Assembly: GCA_023664185.1 (NCBI GenBank)
Contig: JAMPGA010000001.1
Location: forward strand, 943,028-987,312
Origin: Muribaculaceae bacterium
GTDB taxonomy: Bacteria > Bacteroidota > Bacteroidia > Bacteroidales > Muribaculaceae
Reading direction: 5' to 3'
DNA length: 44,285 nucleotides
Both the position numbers and the translations under genes were made by a program. The notes beneath the pieces are model-generated. The model saw only the letters and a program-made list of their open reading frames with translations, searched no databases and was not told the origin of the DNA. Within the stretch, counting starts at the first letter, position 1, and each line of letters begins with the position of its first letter. Shown here one piece after another: positions 35,076 to 42,120 of this stretch.

Positions 35076-35105
35076 TTTTCGGCCTGAAAGTTCTGAATTT
35101 GACCA

Positions 35106-36407
35106 TTAAGACGGCACTTCGGGTAACACTCCTGGCAACTTTAGATCGGCGATGAGGAAGTTGCTTCCGGCCACGAGGACAAAACCGTCGGGTCCGACGC
35201 TCTTTCTGGCTTCCCGCAGGGCTTTGTTTACGTCGGGCTCCTCGATGCCCTGGATTCCTGCTGCCTGAGCGGTGTGGGCAAGCTCAGCGGCCTGGAGTCC
35301 GCGCGGTGCCGAGGGCTGGGCAAACCATATGGAGGGGGTGGGGTGGATGGACTTTATGGTTCGGAACACGGGGGTGAGGTCTTTGTCGGCAACAAAGCCT
35401 ATCACGAGGGCTATGCGCTGAGCCTTGACGCGCCCCAAGGTGGCGGCTATCTTCTCCCAGCCGCCGCAGTTGTGGCCAGTGTCGGCCACGGTGTGGGGCG
35501 ACTCCATGATGGTGGACCAGCGTCCGAATAGTCCGGTGAGCTCTACGACGTGTTCCACTCCGCGCTTCACGGCGCTGTCGGGGATATCGAAGCCGCTGCT
35601 ACGGAGCGCCTCGACGGACTTGAACACCGTGGCGGCGTTGAGAGCCTGATGGTCGCCCGGAAGTTCGCCCTCCATGGGCCCGAAGGGGGTGGAGGGGTAG
35701 ATGTTGCGCTCAGCCCCGGGCTCGGCCTTAAGAGGCTCGGCCAAAAGGATAGGGGAGTTGCACTGGGCGGCTTTGCGCTGGAATACCGGGAGGGTACGGT
35801 CGGTCCATTCGCCTATCACCACGGGCACCCCGGGTTTGATTATTCCTGCCTTCTCAGAGGCTATCTCTTCGGGGGTATTGCCGAGCAGAGCGGTGTGATC
35901 GGGGGAAATGTTGGTGATGATGCTCAGCACTGGGGTGATGATGTTGGTGCTGTCGAGTCGGCCTCCCAGTCCGGTCTCTATCACAGCCACATCCACGGCA
36001 CAGTCGGCAAAATATCGGAAAGCCAAGGTGGAGGTGAGCTCGAAGAAGCTGGGCTGGAGACCCTGCTGGTCCATGTCGCACCAGCTCTCCACAAACCGAC
36101 TCACGTAGTCGGGGCTGATCTTGGCACCGTCCACTCGGATGCGTTCGCGAAAGTCGAATATGTGGGGCGATGTGTAGAGCCCGGTGCGATATCCGGCGGC
36201 GGTGAGGATGGCTGCAAGGGTGTGGGCCGTAGAGCCTTTGCCGTTGGTGCCTGCTATGTGGATGGTGGGGTAGGAGAGGTGGGGCTGACCAAACATTTGG
36301 TCGAGAGCTTGCGACGTGGCGAGTCCGGGCTTATAGGCTCCGGGGCCGATTTTCTGATATACGGGCAGTGAGCTGAACAGTAGTTGGATGGCTTGATTAT
36401 AGTCCAT
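35106..36407 (-). CDS. folC: Bifunctional folylpolyglutamate/dihydrofolate synthase
   Basis: A 433-residue Mur-ligase-type enzyme that adds glutamate to dihydropteroate and to folates. ATP site HIAGTNGKGSTAHTLAAILTAAG (about 50-72), SPHIFDFRERIRVDG, the TGLGGRLDSTN motif, NISPDHTALLGNTPEEIASEKAGI with the carbamylated-Lys region, and C-terminal ligase domain (WSTIMESPHTVADTGHNCGG, ALVIGFVADKDL). Length is normal. It lies 70 nt upstream of dusB and 19 nt after the chromate transporter genes, all on the - strand. Confidence 0.94.
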   Translation of the reverse strand: MDYNQAIQLLFSSLPVYQKIGPGAYKPGLATSQALDQMFGQPHLSYPTIHIAGTNGKGSTAHTLAAILTAAGYRTGLYTSPHIFDFRERIRVDGAKISPDYVSRFVESWCDMDQQGLQPSFFELTSTLAFRYFADCAVDVAVIETGLGGRLDSTNIITPVLSIITNISPDHTALLGNTPEEIASEKAGIIKPGVPVVIGEWTDRTLPVFQRKAAQCNSPILLAEPLKAEPGAERNIYPSTPFGPMEGELPGDHQALNAATVFKSVEALRSSGFDIPDSAVKRGVEHVVELTGLFGRWSTIMESPHTVADTGHNCGGWEKIAATLGRVKAQRIALVIGFVADKDLTPVFRTIKSIHPTPSIWFAQPSAPRGLQAAELAHTAQAAGIQGIEEPDVNKALREARKSVGPDGFVLVAGSNFLIADLKLPGVLPEVPS

Positions 36408-36426
36408 GGCTGGGGTGGGGGAGAGG

Positions 36427-36996
36427 TCAGTATATTATGTAACCGGCCAGACCGGCCAGGCAGATTATGAGAATAGGATGCCATTTGGCCCAGTAGACCA
36501 TGACGAAAGCCGCCACGCACAGGACGATGCTCCACACCACCTGTGTGGTCTCCTCGCCGAAGTTGGCGGCGTTCATGAGCATCATGGCAGCAGATGCGAT
36601 GAGCCCCACTACCACGGGTCGCAGCCCTGTGAATATGCCCTTGACCACGGTGCTATCCTTGTGGCGATGAATGAGATGGCTTGTGTAGGCCACGAGCACA
36701 AACGAGGGGAGCACCACGACGAGTGTGCATATCAGAGAGCCCAGAATGCCCCACAGAGGTCCGGCAAGTGCTGGCGATGACATGCCTGGAGCCACGTAGC
36801 CGATATAAGTGGCCGAGTTGATGCCGATGGGGCCGGGGGTCATCTGCGAGATGGCCACAATGTCGGTGAACATCTGCTCGGTGATCCATCCGGGGCCCAC
36901 TATTTCGCGCTCGATGAGGGCGAGCATGGCATATCCGCCACCGAAGCCGAAAAGACCTATTTTCAGATAGGCCCATATGAGTCTGAGATATATCAT
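36427..36996 (-). CDS. Chromate transporter, half-size subunit 2
   Basis: A 189-residue CHR-family membrane protein with about five or six hydrophobic segments. The family signature FGFGGGYAMLALIEREIV opens the protein and SQMTPGPIGINSATYIGY follows. The start ATG (36996) overlaps the stop of the preceding half gene in ATGA, so the two are coupled; a longer frame upstream lies over that gene and is rejected. Two half-size CHR proteins normally form one transporter, exporting chromate or an unknown anion in exchange. Confidence 0.88.
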   Translation of the reverse strand: MIYLRLIWAYLKIGLFGFGGGYAMLALIEREIVGPGWITEQMFTDIVAISQMTPGPIGINSATYIGYVAPGMSSPALAGPLWGILGSLICTLVVVLPSFVLVAYTSHLIHRHKDSTVVKGIFTGLRPVVVGLIASAAMMLMNAANFGEETTQVVWSIVLCVAAFVMVYWAKWHPILIICLAGLAGYIIY

Positions 36997-37589
36997 TTGC
37001 TGCCTCCTTTCTCCCGGGTGGATTCGTGCAGGCGGCGTGTGGTGTGGTCGAGCCACCACCATCCGCCCAGCCCCCCCAGGATGATGTAGAGAATGGGATT
37101 GCTCACTACGGGTAGGCCCGACCATATCAGCAACGCCACGGCTATGGGTATGCCCACCGTTTTCCAGCCTATCTTAGCCGCGCGAGCCGATGTGATGACC
37201 GGAGCCACGATAAGCGCCACCACGGCGGGGCGTATTCCCTTGAAGATGGCCGACAGGGTGTTGTTGTTTTTGATGAGGTCGGGGGTGAGGAAAATGGCTA
37301 TGGCCAGAATGATGAGAAACGATGGGAGAATGGTGCCGAGTGCTGCGGCTACAGACCCGCGCATGCCACGGAGCTTGTCGCCCACGGCCACCGAGATGTT
37401 TACAGCCAGAATGCCGGGGAGCGACTGAGCCACAGCCAGGAGGTCGAGAAACTCCTCGCGCTCTATCCATCGGCGTTTGTCGACAATCTCTTTCTCGATT
37501 ATTGAGATCATAGCCCATCCGCCACCAAAGGTGAATGCACCGATCTTGAAAAAAGACAGAAACATCTGCCAGTATATACTGCTCGTCAT
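36993..37589 (-). CDS. Chromate transporter, half-size subunit 1
   Basis: A 198-residue CHR-family protein: FTFGGGWAMISIIEKEIVDKRRWI and AVAQSLPGILAVNISVAVGDKLRG are the family motifs (the PGP/PGI-type half). Several TM segments follow (GTILPSFLIILAIAIFL, PVVSNPILYIILGGLGG). It pairs with the gene downstream (4-nt overlap). The physiological substrate in gut Bacteroidales is not established. 43 nt separate it from the AAA+ gene upstream. Confidence 0.88.
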   Translation of the reverse strand: MTSSIYWQMFLSFFKIGAFTFGGGWAMISIIEKEIVDKRRWIEREEFLDLLAVAQSLPGILAVNISVAVGDKLRGMRGSVAAALGTILPSFLIILAIAIFLTPDLIKNNNTLSAIFKGIRPAVVALIVAPVITSARAAKIGWKTVGIPIAVALLIWSGLPVVSNPILYIILGGLGGWWWLDHTTRRLHESTREKGGSK

Positions 37590-37632
37590 CTCCTTAAAAC
37601 TGAAAAACGGAGCACAAAAGTACTCAAATTTT

Positions 37633-39345
37633 TCAAAAATGCCAAGATGAGGAGGGGTCTAAAAATCCTATTCTTTTTCTATTAGAGCGATTTAAGTTTT
37701 CCTCCCTGCAGAACGAGCGGATGGACTCGCTGGTAGGGAATTTGCCGTTGAGGACATACTCGATTTTGCTTTTACGGGCGATGTTTTCAATCTGACCGCC
37801 GGAGAATTCAAACTCCCGGGCTATGGCCATGCAGTCGGCATCGGAGAGGTCGGGAATCAGAGATTGCCAGATCTTTGTGCGCGACTCTGAGTCGGGTTTG
37901 TTGAACTCGATTTTAAAAAGAAAGCGACGGTCGAAGGCCTGGTCAAGGGTGCCGGTGAGGTTGGTGGTGGCAATGAGTATGCCATCAAGGGTTTCGAGCT
38001 CTTGAAGGATGATGTTCTGCATGGCATTGTCCATCTTTTCTACCGACGAGCGAGTGGTCTCAAACCTGTTGTTTATCACGGCGTCGGCCTCGTTGAACAG
38101 GAGTATGGGTGTCACCTGCCGGCTGCGGCACAGCTGTCGGTAGCGTGTGAAGATGGCCTTGATGTTTTTCTCCGTCTCGCCTACGAATTTATCACGTATG
38201 CCGGCGATGTTGACCTGCATGATGTCGCGTCTGGTCTGACGGGCGAGCTGAAAAACCGATTCGGTCTTGCCGGTTCCGGGGGAGCCGTAAAATAGGCATG
38301 CCACTCCCTTGCGGAGGCCCAGTTCTTCGAGTCGGTTTTGAACGTTTCCGAAGTTTTCCTGGCAGATGAGCTTGTTGAGCCTTGAAATTTGACGCTGCTC
38401 TGCCTGGTTGTAAAATAGAGTTTTCTCCGAGATTTGCTTGAAGTGAATTAGGTCTCGATCCTGTGTTTTGCTCATTATATGCTGCCGGGGACTCTTGTGT
38501 GGTGTGAATCCCCCAAGCAGTTCCTCTTTGGCAGTGTCGGTGAGCAGGAAATGCTCAGTGTCGACAAGGCCGTTGTCGCAGGCGTGTTCAAGAATGTTTT
38601 GTTCGAACAATTCGTGACTTCCGTTTTGAAGGAGCTCGGCCACACGGTCGTATTCGTAATCGTCATCAAACCATTCGCTGAGCTCGTGTAGCATAATTCC
38701 TTCATTTTCAAGACCGGCATATCGGGCATAATCTACCACGGCAAGCAAAAGCGTGATTTGAGAAATCTCATCGTCCATGGACAAGACCTTTTGGCACAGT
38801 GGCAGCGAGCCGTTGGCCTCAACCAGCATCAGCATCCAACGGTTGTTTTCGTCGCGCGGCACATTTCGGTCGTGGCCTTCGTGGGCAACGTATCGAGCAA
38901 GACGATCTACGAAGGCCTGCTCGGAGAGGTTTTCGATGTTTTCGGGAGTGAAAACCTCGTTTTGCCGGAACGCCCGTATGATGCCGGGGGTGAGGGCGAA
39001 GCCGTCATACCACGTGCCACATTCGCGTGCGGAGCTTTTGATGATCCAGCGCTTCTTCAGAAGTCCCTCGATGTCGGGAGTCAATGACATGGCTTTCAAT
39101 CGGGATATGCCAAGATATTGGCCGAAGTTTCGCCACGACATGCTTTCGCCTGTCTCACACATAAGCGCGATTATCAGGACCTGATTTCGGTTCAGGTCAA
39201 ATCGACTGCAGAGATAGTCGAAGTGCATTTTGCATACTGCCCAGAAGTCGGGCGAAAGCGCAGATTTGCGTGCCATGCTTTGGATGGCGTCGAGCGAGTC
39301 GATGATGGAAAAAGAGGTAGCTTCTTGTGTATTCGATTCCATATT
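37633..39345 (-). CDS. AAA+ ATPase with N-terminal winged-helix-like region
   Basis: About 570 residues. The C-terminal ~260 residues form a classic AAA module: Walker A GSPGTGKTES, Walker B ILLFNEADAVI (Asn in place of Asp before Glu, a known variant in such Bacteroidetes ATPases), sensor 1 ATTNLTG, arginine-finger-type FDRRFLFKIEF and lid EFSGGQIENIARKS. The N-terminal ~300 residues are helical with a region like a winged helix (SWRNFGQYLGISRLKAMSLTPDIEGLLKKRWII). ATG 39345 is taken because an earlier ATG (39369) would overlap the upstream gene by 11 nt; either is possible. Coupled to the uncharacterised gene 39359-40450; target unknown. Confidence 0.82.
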   Translation of the reverse strand, partial: NMESNTQEATSFSIIDSLDAIQSMARKSALSPDFWAVCKMHFDYLCSRFDLNRNQVLIIALMCETGESMSWRNFGQYLGISRLKAMSLTPDIEGLLKKRWIIKSSARECGTWYDGFALTPGIIRAFRQNEVFTPENIENLSEQAFVDRLARYVAHEGHDRNVPRDENNRWMLMLVEANGSLPLCQKVLSMDDEISQITLLLAVVDYARYAGLENEGIMLHELSEWFDDDYEYDRVAELLQNGSHELFEQNILEHACDNGLVDTEHFLLTDTAKEELLGGFTPHKSPRQHIMSKTQDRDLIHFKQISEKTLFYNQAEQRQISRLNKLICQENFGNVQNRLEELGLRKGVACLFYGSPGTGKTESVFQLARQTRRDIMQVNIAGIRDKFVGETEKNIKAIFTRYRQLCRSRQVTPILLFNEADAVINNRFETTRSSVEKMDNAMQNIILQELETLDGILIATTNLTGTLDQAFDRRFLFKIEFNKPDSESRTKIWQSLIPDLSDADCMAIAREFEFSGGQIENIARKSKIEYVLNGKFPTSESIRSFCREENLNRSNRKRIGFLDPSSSWHF

Positions 39346-39358
39346 CTGGATGAGTGAG

Positions 39359-40450
39359 TTAGAGGGCATTGACGTAGTATTCTTTTGAGGGGAAGGCCAG
39401 GCGTCCCTGATTGTTATCCTCGTTGTCGGAGTCGCGAGTGAAGACGTCGACTATCTTGAAGGGGATGCCTTCGCCGAGCATATCATCGCCGTCGTAGACA
39501 AGGTTGACGGTGGAAACGATGCGGTCTACATCGACATTGATATCCGAGTCGAAAAACTGGAAGTGATATGACAGTCGCTGCTCGGGGATTTTGACTGTGA
39601 GCTTATTGTCGAGGGCATATTTTCCCCACTCTTTTTTGTTGCCGTCAGAGTCGAGGAGCAGTTCTTGGAGATAGGTGTAGTGGGATGAGTGGAGTGCTAC
39701 GGCGGGGATATGCTCCATGATGCCCTTCAGGGTGCCGTGGAGCACGCCTTTTACATCGTCTATCTTGGTGGGTACATCGCCGTGACACACTGTGACGGTG
39801 CAGAAATAATATTTCGGCTGGCGGTATACTTCGTCGAATATGCTGTAGCCAGCGAAGTATCCCTTGCGCCATTCGGGATGATCGGAAAGAATGCTTTCCA
39901 CATCTTTCTGTGCCTCATCGAATGTGACGAGGAAGGGGCTGGTGGCCTCAAAGAAGTAATCGTCGGTCTGTGTGCTGTCGATTAGGTCTTTGAGCCTGTG
40001 GTAAAGGGCATTGTCGGCATACTCGAGAGCGTTGTAGTTGAGCGACTGGTTTTCGAGCATGAGCATGAGCAGCTTCTTGTAGTCGGCGTCGTTGAGGCTT
40101 AAACAATATTTGCCATGGTGCATCGATCCATCCATGAGCATTGAGTGTAGACCGAATTCATAGAGTCGGCAGGGGTTGTCGAGATCGATGGCGGTGAGCT
40201 CATCGCCCATCGAGAGATAGTCGACAGTGTCGGCATCGAAGACGTCGTCGAGGTGCTCGTGGATATCATTTTCGGCATACCTCTCGAAGAGAGAGGCGAT
40301 CTTTGAGTACTCCTCGGGCGAGAGCGTCACGATGTGCCACTCGTCGCGGTTGCGCTCAAGGGAGTAGGTCTCGAACTTGTAGCCGAGGGTGTAGGTTTTG
40401 TGGGCGAGGAAGTTTTCTACAACGTTCATGGTGAGTGAGTTTGCGTTCAT
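39359..40450 (-). CDS. Uncharacterised partner of the AAA+ ATPase
   Basis: A 363-residue soluble, acidic protein (many Asp/Glu, no signal peptide, no TM segment). I do not recognise a family. It is mixed alpha/beta, with Tyr- and His-rich stretches such as LYEFGLHSMLMDGSMHHGKYCLSLNDADYKKLLMLML split by loops, and a DSDGNKKEWGKYAL segment. It is the first gene of a two-gene unit with the AAA+ ATPase, stop and start 13 nt apart (or overlapping, depending on the ATPase start). The pairing suggests it presents substrate to, or is remodelled by, the ATPase. A second Met (40429) could be the true start. No good promoter upstream was found. Confidence 0.75.
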   Translation of the reverse strand: MNANSLTMNVVENFLAHKTYTLGYKFETYSLERNRDEWHIVTLSPEEYSKIASLFERYAENDIHEHLDDVFDADTVDYLSMGDELTAIDLDNPCRLYEFGLHSMLMDGSMHHGKYCLSLNDADYKKLLMLMLENQSLNYNALEYADNALYHRLKDLIDSTQTDDYFFEATSPFLVTFDEAQKDVESILSDHPEWRKGYFAGYSIFDEVYRQPKYYFCTVTVCHGDVPTKIDDVKGVLHGTLKGIMEHIPAVALHSSHYTYLQELLLDSDGNKKEWGKYALDNKLTVKIPEQRLSYHFQFFDSDINVDVDRIVSTVNLVYDGDDMLGEGIPFKIVDVFTRDSDNEDNNQGRLAFPSKEYYVNAL

Positions 40451-40587
40451 AAGAATTGGAATTTAGGGGTTAATATTAGAGTTATTTGTCTTTCGACATT
40501 GCAAAGTTCGGGCGTCAAAAGTTCCTTAAATGGGAAATAATAAAAAAAATTCAAAAAAAATAATTTTTTATTGTCTCGACCTGTCAA

Positions 40588-40631
40588 ATAAAAAATAAGG
40601 CTGCATGCAATGTCGATCGCATGTAGCCTTA
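40588..40631 (-). terminator. Orphan terminator on the - strand
   Basis: TAAGGCTGCATGC (40596-40608) pairs with GCATGTAGCCTTA (40619-40631) with one G-T pair, loop 10 nt, and runs on the - strand into TTTTTATTT. No - strand gene ends just above it: the space to 40980 holds only the + strand AAA fragment. Confidence 0.6.
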
Positions 40632-40702
40632 TGTCGTCAGAATCAATTTTATTGAAAGGAAGAAGAAATTTTCAAAGTTTTTTCGTACTTCAGCGATGCG
40701 AT

Positions 40703-40990
40703 TGAGCGCTACCTTTGGCCGAACATTTCTTGAAGTATTTTTGCATAAAAGAGGGGATTGAGCCTATCACATTAACCAAAGCGGCAAAGGATGCTCTGGT
40801 TGAACATGAGTGGAGCGGCAATAACCGGGAGTTGTTTGCAGTGGTAACGAGAGCAGCGCAAGAGTCAGACAAAAAACGGATGGATGAGAACGACCTTAAT
40901 TTGCACAATTTCAGCACAAAAAAAGAATCCGAAAGCCCCGTCTCTGTCAAATCAAAATTAAAAAGGGAAGATTGGGGTTGTCAAGAATGA
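40703..40990 (+). pseudogene. Remnant of a sigma-54-activator-type AAA domain (lid)
   Basis: An open frame after the stop at 40703-40705 translates LPLAEHFLKYFCIKEGIEP... then EHEWSGNNRELFAVVTRAAQESDKKRMDENDL, to TGA at 40988. This matches the end of sigma-54 interaction (AAA) domains (consensus R.DIPLLAEHFL..F and W.GNVREL). The core with Walker motifs is absent and there is no ATG at its head, only a TTG at 40715. It is therefore a truncated gene fragment, about 95 codons, on the opposite strand to its neighbours. Confidence 0.65.
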
Positions 40991-41088
40991 CATTCTGACG
41001 GGTTGACTCCTGACAGTTCAAACGACATACTATAGATGTCGCCCATTGTCCAGTCAATCGGACGAATATGTGCTCGAATCTTTTCCAT
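40981..41088 (-). CDS. Possible 35-aa ORF, function unknown
   Basis: An ATG at 41088 opens a frame starting MEKIRAHIRPIDWTMGD to TGA at 40981. TAACTTTG (41093-41100 on the - strand) lies 4 nt before it. It is soluble and unrecognised; it may be a decayed gene start or a last small gene of the operon from the right. Confidence 0.25.
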   Translation of the reverse strand: MEKIRAHIRPIDWTMGDIYSMSFELSGVNPSECHS

Positions 41089-41136
41089 GACGCAAAGTTA
41101 CAGATGTCGGTTGCCACTTTGCGGCAGAAGTGAAAA

Positions 41137-41279
41137 TTATTTTGACGATTTCACCCTCTCTACATTCCTTGAACCACATTTAGGGCATTGTGGAGAGGAT
41201 ATTTGCAAGATGAATCCACCTGTCTTGTAAAGAACAGATGGTCACAGTCACGGCACTTGTAAGAATGTATAACCAGCAT
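41137..41279 (-). pseudogene. Zinc-ribbon gene disrupted by a frameshift
   Basis: Starting at ATG 41279, which overlaps the HNH gene stop (TAATG), the first frame reads YKCRDCDHLFFTRQ and would stop at 41160. One base shifted (-1), the next frame reads GGFILQISSPQCPKCGSRN and ends VKSSK at 41137. The two halves together make a FmdB/rubredoxin-like four-Cys zinc ribbon of about 47 residues. A single base change around 41218 would join them; there is no obvious slippery site. Either a recent pseudogene or a sequencing error. Confidence 0.6.
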
Positions 41280-41962
41280 TAGATCAACCCGTGTTTGCGG
41301 AGGAGCTGGCACATGGCCACGCCCCCAAAGTGAATGATATTTCCGTGAATTTCCTGCGGCACGAGATAAAGCGTCTCGCAGTCAACGTCCTCATGCCAAG
41401 CGAGATTCTTCTGACCCATCGGAGTATGGTCGTTGGCACTTTCCTTAATGGCTTTTACCTCGTCGACGGCCTTGCCAAGTTGCCGAGCTAAAGCGGCAAA
41501 AGCAGCCTCATGGAGAGCCTCGCGGTCAGATGAAGTAACAAGCTCGGCAAAATTCGGCAGCGACACCTTATACCAAGCGATCTCATCAAAGCGGAAACGG
41601 CCACGCTCGCAACGTAGACCCTTGAACCCATGCTTACGCTTGATTTCGCGCCAATTCAGTCCGTGAAGATTAGAGTACGACTTGTTGGGAGGCGTATAGT
41701 CATAATCCGGAATCCATACAGAATCACACTCCTCACCCGACCAGCGTCCATTACTCATCGGCCGGGCATAGTACTTCTCCCAAAGCTCATCGAGAGCCGC
41801 CTGCACACGCGGGTCAAGCGACTGAAATGCCGCCTCCCTCTCCGCAGCCGGACAGTCATAGTCCAGCCACGTCAGCAACCCAACAAGAGCCTTCGCCTTT
41901 GGACGAACAGAAAGAGAAGTTGTGATTAGTTTTTTATTCAGAATCTCTATCGGTAACTCCAT
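41279..41962 (-). CDS. HNH nuclease of the EHHH type (toxin-like)
   Basis: A 227-residue cytoplasmic protein without a signal peptide. Residues ~72-227 match the HNH/EHHH nuclease fold of polymorphic toxins (Tox-HNH-EHHH): GRWSGEECDSVWIPDYDYTPP, LNWREIKRKHGFKGL, then AWHEDVDCETLYLVPQEIHG and NIIHFGG, with His190-Glu191, His206 and His211 in the expected spacing. In relatives this domain cuts DNA as the C-terminus of secreted toxins. Here it is a stand-alone protein with a ~70-residue helical N-terminus. It lies 5 nt after a small TM protein gene and is coupled to a zinc ribbon. No immunity gene is recognisable nearby, so a controlled effector inside the dynamin operon is an alternative to a toxin remnant. 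Confidence 0.78.
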   Translation of the reverse strand: MELPIEILNKKLITTSLSVRPKAKALVGLLTWLDYDCPAAEREAAFQSLDPRVQAALDELWEKYYARPMSNGRWSGEECDSVWIPDYDYTPPNKSYSNLHGLNWREIKRKHGFKGLRCERGRFRFDEIAWYKVSLPNFAELVTSSDREALHEAAFAALARQLGKAVDEVKAIKESANDHTPMGQKNLAWHEDVDCETLYLVPQEIHGNIIHFGGVAMCQLLRKHGLI

Positions 41963-41967
41963 TTATG

Positions 41968-42108
41968 TCAACCATTATTCTTTTTATTCCCGGCAAAGAT
42001 AGCAAGTGCCAATCCTGCCATTGCAGAAAGAGCACCTACCAAGGCACCCGCGTTTTTTTTATTCTTTTTCGATTTTTTCTCTTTTTCGTATTTTTCTCTT
42101 GATGACAT
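41968..42108 (-). CDS. 46-aa basic single-TM protein
   Basis: ATG 42108 to TGA 41968. The N-terminal half is very basic and charged (MSSREKYEKEKKSKKNKK), followed by a single hydrophobic helix NAGALVGALSAMAGLALAIF with small residues (Gly/Ala, zipper-like) and a short basic tail. It is packed between the dynamin-like GTPase (12 nt) and the HNH nuclease (5 nt), which argues that it is a real gene. It may anchor a partner at the membrane or act as a small membrane effector. I do not know a named family. Confidence 0.7.
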   Translation of the reverse strand: MSSREKYEKEKKSKKNKKNAGALVGALSAMAGLALAIFAGNKKNNG

Positions 42109-42120
42109 AGTTATATGTTT

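Noticed and set aside
36997..37125. Longer start for the second chromate transporter half
   Set aside because: The added residues are charged and lie over the first half gene; the ATGA overlap start begins the CHR motif.
40690..40950. 86-codon - strand frame over the AAA remnant
   Set aside because: Antisense of the recognisable AAA fragment, with no motif of its own.
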